Assembly (NCBI RefSeq): GCF_000264455.2
Contig: NC_017958.1
Location: 1,059,001 to 1,123,000 of the forward strand
Direction of reading: 5' to 3'
Length of the DNA: 64,000 bases
Source: Tistrella mobilis KA081020-065
GTDB taxonomy: Bacteria > Pseudomonadota > Alphaproteobacteria > Tistrellales > Tistrellaceae
Below, one piece after another: positions 20,701 through 27,568 of this stretch. Within the stretch, counting starts at the first letter, position 1. Every line of letters begins with the position of its first letter. The notes under the pieces are model-generated. The model was given only the letters and a program-made list of their open reading frames with translations, did not search any database and was not told the DNA's origin. Position numbers and translations under genes: made by a program.

Positions 20701-23145
20701 GTCGGCGACCGTGATACCGGGCAACGCGACGGTCGGGGCGTTGCCTTCGGTCCAGGACACCGTCTGCGAGCCGCCAAGCACCGGGGTTGTGTCGTTCACC
20801 AGCTCGACCGCACCGATATCGATGGCACTGCCCGAAATGCGGGTCGCGCCGGTCTGGTCGGTGGCGGGCTGGCCGGTGATCGAGGCATTGCCGGCATCGA
20901 TCGCCGAGCTGCCGGTGCCCGGCTTCATCGTCTGGGTATAGCCGCCATTATCCGCCAGCGCCCCCAGATTGGGATCGGTGGTCTTGTCGGTGCCGGCGCT
21001 GGTCCAGCCGTTATTGGCAAGACTGTTGCCGTAATAGATGTTCCAGCCGACATTGGTCGTAGTGCCGCCGGTGACGTTCACGCCCCGGCCGGTGTTGTTG
21101 GCCAGAATCGTATGGCTGACGCTGACCGAGCCGCCATAGGAATCGATGGTACCTTGATAGGTGGCATTCGTCGCGCTGTTGCCCGAGAAGGTGCTGTGCG
21201 CCACGGTAAGCGCCGAGGAATTCTCGATCGCACCACCATAAGTTGCCGAATTACCCGAAAAGGTAGAGTTCACCACCGAGGTGGTGCTGTTGGTGCCGAG
21301 CATCGCGATCGCACCGCCACTTCCCGAACTGGCGGTATTCCGATCGAAGGTCGAGCGGACAATCTGGAGGTCGATCCGCCCAGAGCCGCCGCTATAAATG
21401 GCACCGCCGTTGCCGTTCGTCGCATTGGCTGTGTTCTGCGTGAAGGTGCTGTCGGTGATGAAGGCTTCGGACGCCGTCGCCGTGTCCGCGAGGTCGAGAG
21501 CGCCGCCCCCAGTGCTGCCGCTTGTCGCATCGTTGCTTGTGAAGGTCGACCGGTCGATCGTGGTCGAGCCGCCGCCGGTCCGGGCAGATATTGCCCCCCC
21601 CGCCGCAGTCGTGTTGTTGGTAAAGCTGCTATCCGCTACGGAAAAAGTTATGTTGCCGGAGGTATTTCCCTCCACGCGGATCGCACCACCGGCATTCGTC
21701 GCACTGTTCTGATCGAAACTGCTGTCAGCGACGTTCAGCGTGGCGCCGGCCGCACTGGTCTGATAGATCGCACCGCCCTGGGTGGTCGCGGTGTTGGTGG
21801 TGAACTGGCCGGTGACCGTGTGGATGAAATTGCCGCCGGAAATATAAATCGCGCCACCGGCGCCGCTGGTCGCCTGGTTGTCGACGAAGCTGTTGGTGCC
21901 GGTCATCGCCAGCTGGCCGCCGGCCATATAGACGGCACCGCCCTCCGTGGCCGTCAGATTGTTCATGGTGATGTCGGTCAGCGTCAGCGTGTCCGAGCCG
22001 GAGGCGGTGAAATTGATGCCGGCGCCGCCGCCCGAGGTCCTGGTCGCATTCTCGATCTGCAGCCGCGCAAAGGTGACCGTGGCATCCGTGACGGTGAACA
22101 CGCTGCCATTGGTCAGGCCGGCCGCATCCAGCACCCGGGTGGTGGTGTCGTCCGAACGGATCAGCACATTGTCGGTGATGGCGCTGAAGCCCGCAGAGAC
22201 CGTGAGATTGGCGGTGATGTCGATCTGGTCGGTGCCGACCGCGGTATTGGCATTGATGATCGCGGTTTCCAGCTGGGCCGCCGTGCCGGCGGTGAAGGTC
22301 GCCATCAGCCCGTCATAGCCGGCGCGGGTGTCTTCGGTCACCGCGATCGAGGTCTCGACCCGGCCGATCGAAACCTCCAGATCCCAGTCGCCGAAACGGC
22401 CGCCGCCATTGGCGGCGACGCTGCCGGTGGCATCGTCCGAGGCGGCGACATCGGCGCCGGTCAGCTCTGCCAGCCGGCCCAGAAAGGCCAGGCCGTCGCT
22501 GCCACCGGCGACATCGCAGCCATAAAGCAGGATGTCGCCATCCTCGGCCAGGCCGGCGCCGATCACCGCCAGGTCGCCGGCCCGGTCGTCGATATTCCTG
22601 TCCGAGAGGGTCGAAGATCCCAGCCAGATTTCGCCGACACTGCCTTCGGAAATGATATGGACGGCATCGACCGCCCCCGACTGTTCGGCCATCCAGTCGG
22701 CGATCTGTTCCAGCCCGTCGCGGCCGGCATCCAGCACCACGATTTCGACGTCGTCGGCCAGACCCGCCGCCAGGGTCTGCCAGTCGGTGACACGGGTATC
22801 GATGAAGGCGACCTCGCGACGGTCACCCGCCGCCGGAGCCGCCGTCACATCCGATCCGTCATCGCCACCCTGGGCGGCGGTTTCGACCAGAGCCGTGCCG
22901 TCATGAGCATCGGCCGGATGGCCGGCATCGGTGCCCCCGCCGTCGGCGGCGGTATCTGGGTGCAGTTCCTGCGCGGCATCCTGGGCCGCCTGGTCCTGCA
23001 GCGCCTCTGCCGCGGTGGCGACACCGGCGGCATCGAACATCATCCGTGGTTCAAGCGCCTGGGCCAGCGCCCCCCGCCGCCCCGGCCGGCGCGGCCCGAT
23101 GGTCTGACGGCCGGCATGATCTCCCCGACGACGAAAGCGGCGCAT
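17527..23145 (-). CDS. Giant surface protein, N-terminal reading frame: LEPR motif, DUF4347, beta-helix, cadherin-like
   Basis: The start at 23145 is preceded by a GGGGGA ribosome-binding site. Residues 31-40 read LEPRMMFDAA, a short N-terminal motif seen on large DUF4347/cadherin-type proteins. Residues of about 108-275 are a DUF4347 domain (VEIVVLDAGRDG, HIISEG, DILLYGCDVAGG). About 276-765 is a right-handed beta-helix with GGAIY/FTxN repeats like Pmp or choice-of-anchor-Q proteins, closing with GSSAIDAGN. The rest is cadherin/CSPG-like units. Translation leaves the correct frame at 17606, adds about 28 Arg/Pro-rich residues and stops at 17527. The in-frame continuation starts exactly where ORF 644-17584 begins, so the two were one gene. 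There is no signal peptide. Function by family: a non-fimbrial adhesin, probably exported by a type I-like route. Confidence 0.85.
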   Translation of the reverse strand: MRRFRRRGDHAGRQTIGPRRPGRRGALAQALEPRMMFDAAGVATAAEALQDQAAQDAAQELHPDTAADGGGTDAGHPADAHDGTALVETAAQGGDDGSDVTAAPAAGDRREVAFIDTRVTDWQTLAAGLADDVEIVVLDAGRDGLEQIADWMAEQSGAVDAVHIISEGSVGEIWLGSSTLSDRNIDDRAGDLAVIGAGLAEDGDILLYGCDVAGGSDGLAFLGRLAELTGADVAASDDATGSVAANGGGRFGDWDLEVSIGRVETSIAVTEDTRAGYDGLMATFTAGTAAQLETAIINANTAVGTDQIDITANLTVSAGFSAITDNVLIRSDDTTTRVLDAAGLTNGSVFTVTDATVTFARLQIENATRTSGGGAGINFTASGSDTLTLTDITMNNLTATEGGAVYMAGGQLAMTGTNSFVDNQATSGAGGAIYISGGNFIHTVTGQFTTNTATTQGGAIYQTSAAGATLNVADSSFDQNSATNAGGAIRVEGNTSGNITFSVADSSFTNNTTAAGGAISARTGGGSTTIDRSTFTSNDATSGSTGGGALDLADTATASEAFITDSTFTQNTANATNGNGGAIYSGGSGRIDLQIVRSTFDRNTASSGSGGAIAMLGTNSTTSVVNSTFSGNSATYGGAIENSSALTVAHSTFSGNSATNATYQGTIDSYGGSVSVSHTILANNTGRGVNVTGGTTTNVGWNIYYGNSLANNGWTSAGTDKTTDPNLGALADNGGYTQTMKPGTGSSAIDAGNASITGQPATDQTGATRISGSAIDIGAVELVNDTTPVLGGSQTVSWTEGNAPTVALPGITVADDDGDLITSAKVWISNPKDGDVLAITSPGPYSASLAMEGGFLVLTLTGSGTVAQMQAALRTVTYSSTSDAPTWGNTGSAYTPDAAGSRILRVTVTDADGATSDALIGSGVAVTSLDDDPPAISADTFVYTPGAYSGNSSYAQFAPDLFLIDDTAMIKSATVQLVDDPDDTAERPRIAGTYAGITISYDTYTKTLTFTGTASLNTYQEALRNVEYKNTSSGATVDTTDRTIRYTVTDANDQVGTFDLTIEIDKTPTVATNTGTTVAEGGSGSITTAMLEASDDYATGADLIYTVAALSHLTVSLNGSTLSTNGTFTQQDIDDGLVTFQHDGGETAGTLTFTLKQSSANYSDSVQHTFTVSTTPVNDAPVVNDTSASPLFSAGGSPVAVAESATIVDVDSGNLTSVVLTLTTRPGGTSDRIAMSTTGADDASNYGINVAYNNATGTLTLSGTASVAQYQTVLRGVVYAYTGAAASMPGGDRVVSIVATDDSGDSATQASAAFERTVEVDAPPKVDTNTGTTLDEGGSTTITSAMLSSSDTEDTDPADVTYTLTTAPAAGTLKRNGTALSVNDTFTQKDIDDGLLTYEHDGSETTSGSFGFSVTDTTNHTVSSQTFAITVTAVNDAPEITAPASIDVTEDTETALTGISISDADAGTGEVTVTFTVGEGELAATSTADVTVGGTATALTLTGTVADINAFITGSALTFTPVANASGDVTLTVDIDDGGNTGSGGAKTDTATVTLAVSAVNDAPEITAPATIDVTEDVETALTGISISDVDAGTGDVTVTLDVLTGTLSATSGSGVVVGGTATSLTLTGTVTAINAFIAASGVGYTTAANATADVTLTVTVDDGGNTGPGGAKTDSATITLDVTAVNDAPVVTDLSDSPVYTAGGAAVAVVGSAALSDVDSANLTSVVVTFTTRPGGASDYMGLFVPAANYANDHGISYTFNGGAGTYTLSGTASVADYQTVLQGLAFLYTGASSTMPGGDRVVSIVATDDSGDTDTQTSVAFERTIEVNAAPKVDTNTGTTVDEGGRPRSPRRCCRLPTARIRIRRMSPTR

Positions 23146-23622
23146 GATACCCGTCCCCCGAAACCCCGTGACGACCGGGCGACATGATCTCCACCCCCGG
23201 TCTGACTGTCATTCCCGCGGCGCCGGCGGTTCTTCGTCACGAAGTGCCGCATATCGCAACGATACACCTGTCCAGCCGGACGCAGCGTACCTTCGTCGGG
23301 TTTTCGTTAACCTAGCTGAACCTTACTGACCCGAAAAGCGGCTTTCGGGGCGTGCGCCCGGCGAAGCGGTGCTCCAGAAGATTGATTCGGCGCGTTTTTC
23401 AACGATCCCAAGCATTTGAGCTATATCAACGGCCATTAACCTCGCCCTGACATCACGGGCAAGACTCCTGTCGCAAACCGTGCGACATTAATCACGCACG
23501 GCAACCGCCAAGCGAAACGGCGGGAATGCGCCGCAGATGCATGCAATCCAGGCTGGTGCGGCCAGGCTGGTGCGGGGCTGCATCCCGCGGGGTCTGCCGC
23601 CGGTCAACCATCGGGATGTGGG
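23146..23622. other. Divergent intergenic region between giant protein and DUF6916/tail-collar cluster
   Basis: No credible gene is present in this 477-bp stretch, which must hold the promoters of both divergent units. A perfect 6+1+6 inverted repeat (CTTCGT-C-ACGAAG) lies at 23232-23244, about 90 bp upstream of the giant gene start, and could be an operator or a leader hairpin. The stretch is richer in A+T than its surroundings, notably near 23290-23450. I could not assign convincing -35/-10 pairs. Confidence 0.5.
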
Positions 23623-23946
23623 ATGTTCGAGAACTTCACCTTTGAAACCTTCGCGCCGCATGTCGGCACCGAATTCCATGTGCGCCTGCCCCAGGGCAAT
23701 CTGCCGCTGACCCTGGTTTCCGCCCAGCCCGGTATCCAGGCCATGTTGACCGGCCAGCGCCGCCTGGGCTTCAGCCTGATCTTCCGCGGCCCCCCCCAGA
23801 TCTATCTGCCGGCCAACAGCTACGACATCGCCCATCCCCGGCTGGGGCTGCTGAAGATGATGTTCATCTGCCCGGTGATCGCGCCGGTCGATCCGTCGAC
23901 CGGGCGGCCGGCGCCCGGCAATCACTACGAAGCGATTTTCAACTGA
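23623..23946 (+). CDS. DUF6916 family protein
   Basis: A 107-residue soluble protein with no signal peptide or membrane segment. It resembles the DUF6916 family, small beta-rich proteins of unknown function often encoded beside phage-tail-collar-domain proteins. Visible features are the N-terminal MFENFTFETFAPHVGTEF segment and a conserved central RRLGFSLIFRGP region. It opens a plus-strand cluster, 109 bp ahead of the first collar gene, and is divergent from the giant surface protein. The co-occurrence suggests a shared assembly or surface role, but no biochemical function can be assigned. The family call is from memory of the sequence pattern. Confidence 0.65.
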   Translation: MFENFTFETFAPHVGTEFHVRLPQGNLPLTLVSAQPGIQAMLTGQRRLGFSLIFRGPPQIYLPANSYDIAHPRLGLLKMMFICPVIAPVDPSTGRPAPGNHYEAIFN

Positions 23947-24055
23947 AGCCTGCATGTGCCACCGGCTGCGGCCCGGCCGGGCGACCGGATCGCCACGTCG
24001 CGACGACAGCCATGTCGACAATCAAGACGGAACAGGACGAGGACGGAGACCGGAT

Positions 24056-24649
24056 ATGGATGCACCCTTCATCGCCAGCATCGTGACCTGGATGCCGGAT
24101 TTCGCCCCCAAGGGCTGGGCTTTCTGCCAGGGGCAGATCCTGTCGATCGCCCAGAACCAGGCGGTATTCGCGCTGATCGGCACCACCTATGGCGGCAACG
24201 GCACCACCACTTTCGCCCTGCCCGACCTGCGCAGCCGGATCCCGATCGGCGCGGGCAACGGGCCCGGCCTGTCGCCGGTCCGGCTGGGCGAAGCGGCCGG
24301 CGCCGAAACCCAGACCATGACCGATCAGACCCTGCCGGCCCATACCCATTTCGCCCTGCCCCAGCTGCACCCGGTGCTGCCGCTGTCGACCGCCCCGGCC
24401 ACGGCGCCCGATCCGGCCACCGGCGTGCTCGCCACCGGATCGGTCCGCATCGGCAGCGGCCCCACAGCCCAGACCTTCCCGGTGTCGAATTTCACCACCG
24501 CCCAGGCCAATGCCGTGCTGCCGGTCACCATACCGGAGGATCTGACCGCCACCCCCACCGGCAACTCCCAACCCTTTTCGATCATGCAGCCCTATACGGC
24601 GCTCAACTTCATCTTTGCGATGCAGGGCATCTTTCCGCCGCGCAGCTGA
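24056..24649 (+). CDS. Phage tail collar domain (microcystin-dependent-type) protein 1
   Basis: A 197-residue protein. Its N-terminal 60 residues carry the tail-collar signature: the GWAFCQGQILSI, GTTYGGNGTTTFALPDLR and PIGAG stretches. It ends with the paralogous ALNFIFAMQGIFPPRS tail. The start at 24056 is chosen because GGACGAGGACGGAG precedes it; an upstream in-frame ATG at 23954 would add residues with no family counterpart. Such bacterial collar proteins (MdpB-like) are short, lack other phage genes nearby and have no settled function. Extracellular or surface-associated roles are suspected. It is the first of three tandem copies that diverge mostly in the middle. Confidence 0.85.
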   Translation: MDAPFIASIVTWMPDFAPKGWAFCQGQILSIAQNQAVFALIGTTYGGNGTTTFALPDLRSRIPIGAGNGPGLSPVRLGEAAGAETQTMTDQTLPAHTHFALPQLHPVLPLSTAPATAPDPATGVLATGSVRIGSGPTAQTFPVSNFTTAQANAVLPVTIPEDLTATPTGNSQPFSIMQPYTALNFIFAMQGIFPPRS

Positions 24650-24749
24650 CCGGTTTCCGCCGCGCAGCCGGGCCGGCACCACCCCGGTCGCCATCCACGG
24701 GCCAGGTCGCCATCCACATGGTCTCCATCATCCATAAGGTTTCGGAAAG

Positions 24750-25343
24750 ATGACCCCCTATATCGGACTCTGCATGCATTGGGCGCCGGATTTCGCCCCC
24801 CGCAACTGGGCCTATTGCGCCAATCAGCTGATCGCGATCAGCCAGAACACCGCACTGTTTTCGCTGATCGGCACCACCTATGGCGGTAACGGCATCCAGA
24901 CCTTCGCCCTGCCCGATCTGCGCGGCCGCGCCGGCCTGGCCGCCGGCCGCTCGACCACCGGCACCACCTATGTCGAAGGCGAAATCGCCGGCACCGACCA
25001 GACCACTTTGCTGACCCCCAATATGCCGGCCCATACCCATGCGGTCAGCCCGGTCACCGGCACCCTGCCGGCCACCGCCACCCAGGCCGATACCAACGGG
25101 CCGGCCACCGGGCTCGCCTTCGGCATGGCGCACACCACCTTCGACGATAACGGCACCGAAGTATCTGTCCCGGTCAACGCCTATGCAGCCGGCCCGGCCG
25201 ATGTCACCTCGGCGACGGGGGCGTCCGGCGGCACGGTCACCTTCGGGGTGACCGGCCATACGGCCCAGACCCCGATCACCCAGCCCTATCTGGGCCTGAA
25301 CATCATCATCGCCATGTACGGCATCTTCCCGCCGCGCAGCTGA
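24750..25343 (+). CDS. Phage tail collar domain protein 2
   Basis: A 197-residue paralogue of the previous gene. Collar motifs are NWAYCANQLIAI, GTTYGGNGIQTFALPDLRGR and MPAHTHA; the C-terminus is LGLNIIIAMYGIFPPRS. A GGAAAG site precedes the ATG. It lies 100 bp after copy 1 and 31 bp before copy 3, consistent with one transcript. The central 90 residues (Thr/Ala/Gly-rich) differ strongly from the neighbours, as expected if the copies share a fold but bind different partners. Confidence 0.85.
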   Translation: MTPYIGLCMHWAPDFAPRNWAYCANQLIAISQNTALFSLIGTTYGGNGIQTFALPDLRGRAGLAAGRSTTGTTYVEGEIAGTDQTTLLTPNMPAHTHAVSPVTGTLPATATQADTNGPATGLAFGMAHTTFDDNGTEVSVPVNAYAAGPADVTSATGASGGTVTFGVTGHTAQTPITQPYLGLNIIIAMYGIFPPRS

Positions 25344-25374
25344 CCGGCCCCGACCCGAAAACAGGAGAGAACCG

Positions 25375-25974
25375 ATGGACGGAGTTTATCTGGGGGCCGT
25401 GTTCCTCTGGGCGCCGAGCTTTGCACCGCGCGGCTATGCCTTCTGCAACGGCCAATTGCTGTCGATCGCGCAGAACGACGCCCTGTTCGCCCTGATCGGC
25501 ACCACCTTCGGCGGCGACGGCCAGACCACCTTTGCCCTGCCCAACCTGATCGGCCGCACCCCCCTGGGCGCGGGCCAGGGGCCCGGCCTGTCGAACTATG
25601 CCCTGGGCCAGACCGGCGGCAGCGAGACCGTCACGCTGACCGGCAATAATCTGGCCCATCACACCCACACGGTTTCGGCAGATCTACAGGCCGCGATTCC
25701 GATCACCAGCACCGATGCAACCGAGGCCGAGCCTGCCCCCAACGTCATCCTGGGAACCGGGAATTTCGTGCAGACCAATGCGCCCGGCTCCCCCACCCGG
25801 CCCGCCAATCTGTTCGTCGCCAAGCAGGACCCGGAAGCGACCCTGCCGGTGCAGATGAACGGCCAGGTCGCCGTCGGCTCGTCGGGCATGAACGTCCCGG
25901 TCCAGATCATGCAGCCCTTCGCGGTGCTGCAATACATCACCCCGCTCTACGGCATTTATCCGCCGCGGGGCTGA
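25375..25974 (+). CDS. Phage tail collar domain protein 3
   Basis: A 199-residue collar-domain paralogue: GYAFCNGQLLSI, GTTFGGDGQTTFALPNLIGR, PLGAGQGPG, LAHHTHT, ending VLQYITPLYGIYPPRG. It has a good AGGAGAG site 8 bases before the ATG. It is the last intact member of the cluster; a T-rich terminator follows 29 bp after the stop. No signal peptide is visible in any of the three, so export, if any, must be by a non-Sec route. Confidence 0.85.
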   Translation: MDGVYLGAVFLWAPSFAPRGYAFCNGQLLSIAQNDALFALIGTTFGGDGQTTFALPNLIGRTPLGAGQGPGLSNYALGQTGGSETVTLTGNNLAHHTHTVSADLQAAIPITSTDATEAEPAPNVILGTGNFVQTNAPGSPTRPANLFVAKQDPEATLPVQMNGQVAVGSSGMNVPVQIMQPFAVLQYITPLYGIYPPRG

Positions 25975-26002
25975 CCGGGCGCCACACCGTCGACGACGCA
26001 TC

Positions 26003-26041
26003 AGGGGGCACGCGGAGACGATCCACGTGCCTCTTTTTTTG
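26003..26041 (+). terminator. Rho-independent terminator after tail-collar genes
   Basis: A GGCACG/CGTGCC stem (26007-26012 with 26026-26031) is followed directly by tct and an unbroken T-run to 26041. It closes the DUF6916/collar transcript and separates it from the decayed fourth copy. Confidence 0.75.
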
Positions 26042-26182
26042 TCCGTCGCGTGGCCATATGGCCATATTTTCGGCCGCGATCTATGTCCATTATGAACCGT
26101 ATAGTGACTGGCAAGGGTGATATGGGGTGATGCATGGCTCCCCCATTCCCCGCTCCCCACCCGTTAAGGAGGCGCCAGTTCA

Positions 26183-26622
26183 ATGCCCCTGCCCCTTGGA
26201 AGCATCCTCGCCTATGCCGGCACTGCCCTGCCGGATGGCTGGGCTTTTGCCCATGGCCAGATTCTGGCCATCACCGATCATCCCGATCTGTCGCGGTGAT
26301 CGGCACAACCTATGGCGGTGATGGTGTCGAAACCTTCGCATTGCCCGATCTGCGTGGCCGGCGCTGGACCGGCGCCGATGCCGCGACCCACCCGGTCGGC
26401 GGCGCTCTGGGCCGATGCCGCCCTGGCCGACACCGCCCTGGCCAATGCCGACATCACCGGCACGGCCCATGCCGGCCTTTCGGGTTCTGCCGTGCCGATG
26501 GCCGTTTCCTGGCCCCGGCGATCGAGGGTGGGCTGGCGGTTCTGCCGGCCGGTGGCGGGGTGCCGGTGCCGCTGGGCGCGCCCTGGCTGGCGGCCACCGC
26601 GATCATCCGCGCCACCCTCTGA
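26183..26622 (+). pseudogene. Decayed fourth tail-collar gene (multiple frameshifts)
   Basis: A strong AAGGAGG site precedes the ATG at 26183. Translation gives LPDGWAFAHGQILAI as in the intact copies, then hits TGA at 26297. The collar motif VIGTTYGGDGVETFALPDLRGR resumes at 26296 in another frame, as if one base were lost in a 'ctgttcgcggtg' context. The frame shifts again near 26405 (an Ala-rich segment, ADTALANADITGTAHAG) and back near 26500 (FLAPAIEGGLAV to the stop at 26622). At least three indels are needed. The product would be only about 145 residues even if repaired, shorter than its siblings. Confidence 0.75.
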
Positions 26623-26638
26623 CCGGCAACCCCAACGT

Positions 26639-26650
26639 CCCCCCCCCCCC
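26639..26650 (+). repeat. Homopolymeric C12 tract
   Basis: Twelve consecutive C residues lie 16 bp after the stop of the decayed collar gene. Tracts of this length are prone to slippage and to sequencing error. Confidence 0.9.
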
Positions 26651-27357
26651 GCCAGGCCATGCCCCGCCCGACGAGAACATAACGGTTTCGTCTTGCGCCG
26701 CAAAACCATCGGAACAAGGCGCGTACAGGCACAGAATCATACACGTTTTCGGCGTGTTTTCGGGGCAATCGGCATCGGAGCGGGGGCAAGTATCGAACAT
26801 TTTATTTAAATTTCCTTAAAGCGCCGGGCATCCCGTGTGTCAGACCTCACATGAAGCTGCACAATTCACAAGAACAAGAAACATGTCGTCGCACCATGCT
26901 GCATTGCAACATTTCCAAAAGGTAAACGCCCGCACCGCAACCGGCCGGATGCTGAGTGACATATCATCGCACTGTGATCGACAGCCGCAGACTGCAAGCT
27001 CCTGGGAGGCTTGATTTTCCTGTTATATTCCTAATATGTTCTTATTTTGGTTGTAATTACTCTCCTTTAGGTTGTAGTCGATTCGTATAAAGCAGGAACA
27101 TATCCGGAAAATAACGGCGTCATATCATGGTTAACGCCGCAGCCGCATGCGGTGATCAGACCGGCGCAGAATGCCGGGGCGATCGACCGGCCAGGGCCGG
27201 ACGGGCCCGGCTTCCGGTGAATGCGGTGCAATATTCGCCCATCCCGCCACACCTCCCCGCCCCACCCTTTCGGTCAGGGCTCGCCGGGGTTCTCCCGCCC
27301 GGATCGCCATGCCCCACCCTGGGCGCGAACATCATCACCCACACCATCGAAACGCGA
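26651..27357. other. Convergent intergenic spacer with AT-rich segment
   Basis: No supported gene is present. The part from about 26780 to 27120 is markedly richer in A+T than the rest of the window (for example ttatattcctaatatg near 27021), which suggests foreign or regulatory DNA. The open frames here have no ribosome-binding sites and look like shadows. Confidence 0.55.
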
Positions 27358-27386
27358 TGGACATCTCCGGGCAGGCACCCTATAGT
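27358..27386 (+). promoter_or_regulatory. Near-consensus sigma-70 promoter for an orphan transcript
   Basis: TGGACA (27358-27363) and TATAGT (27381-27386) match 5/6 positions each, with the ideal 17-bp spacing. No protein gene follows; a strong terminator lies about 150 bp downstream. Confidence 0.55.
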
Positions 27387-27390
27387 CAGG

Positions 27391-27546
27391 GTCGCAGCCT
27401 GGTCGTGCGATGGCGCGGGGGGATGTATGGGACGGAGGGCATGACGCGATGCCGCCGGCCCCACCGTACAGGTTTACCCGAACTTGTGTGGTGTAGATGC
27501 GACACCGACTTGAGCGCGGCGGACATGCGTCCTGCCGCGCTTTTTT
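27391..27546 (+). ncRNA. Candidate small RNA of about 155 nt
   Basis: The segment lies between a promoter (27358-27386) and a terminator (27513-27546). GTCGCA at 27391-27396 can pair with TGCGAC at 27498-27503, bringing the 5' end to just before the terminator hairpin. An internal hairpin GGCAT-GACGCG-ATGCC sits at 27438-27453. No open frame with a proper ribosome-binding site ends within it. I do not recognise an Rfam family. It is antisense to nothing and convergent with the M50 gene. Confidence 0.45.
27513..27546 (+). terminator. Rho-independent terminator
   Basis: AGCGCGGC-GGAC and GTCC-TGCCGCGCT pair around an ATGC loop with one bulge, followed by TTTTTT at 27541-27546. The orientation is plus, so it does not serve the minus-strand M50 gene ending at 27569. 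Confidence 0.75.
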
Positions 27547-27568
27547 CGTCGCCCCTCGGATGTGCTGA

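Noticed and set aside
23623-26622. Tail-collar genes as evidence for a prophage
   Set aside because: No capsid, terminase, baseplate, integrase or lysis genes are present. The proteins match the stand-alone microcystin-dependent family.
26134-26622. Open frame of 162 codons as an intact collar protein
   Set aside because: Its N-terminal and central parts are out-of-frame Arg/Cys/His/Pro-rich sequence. Only two short segments match the family, so it is a frame-shifted pseudogene.
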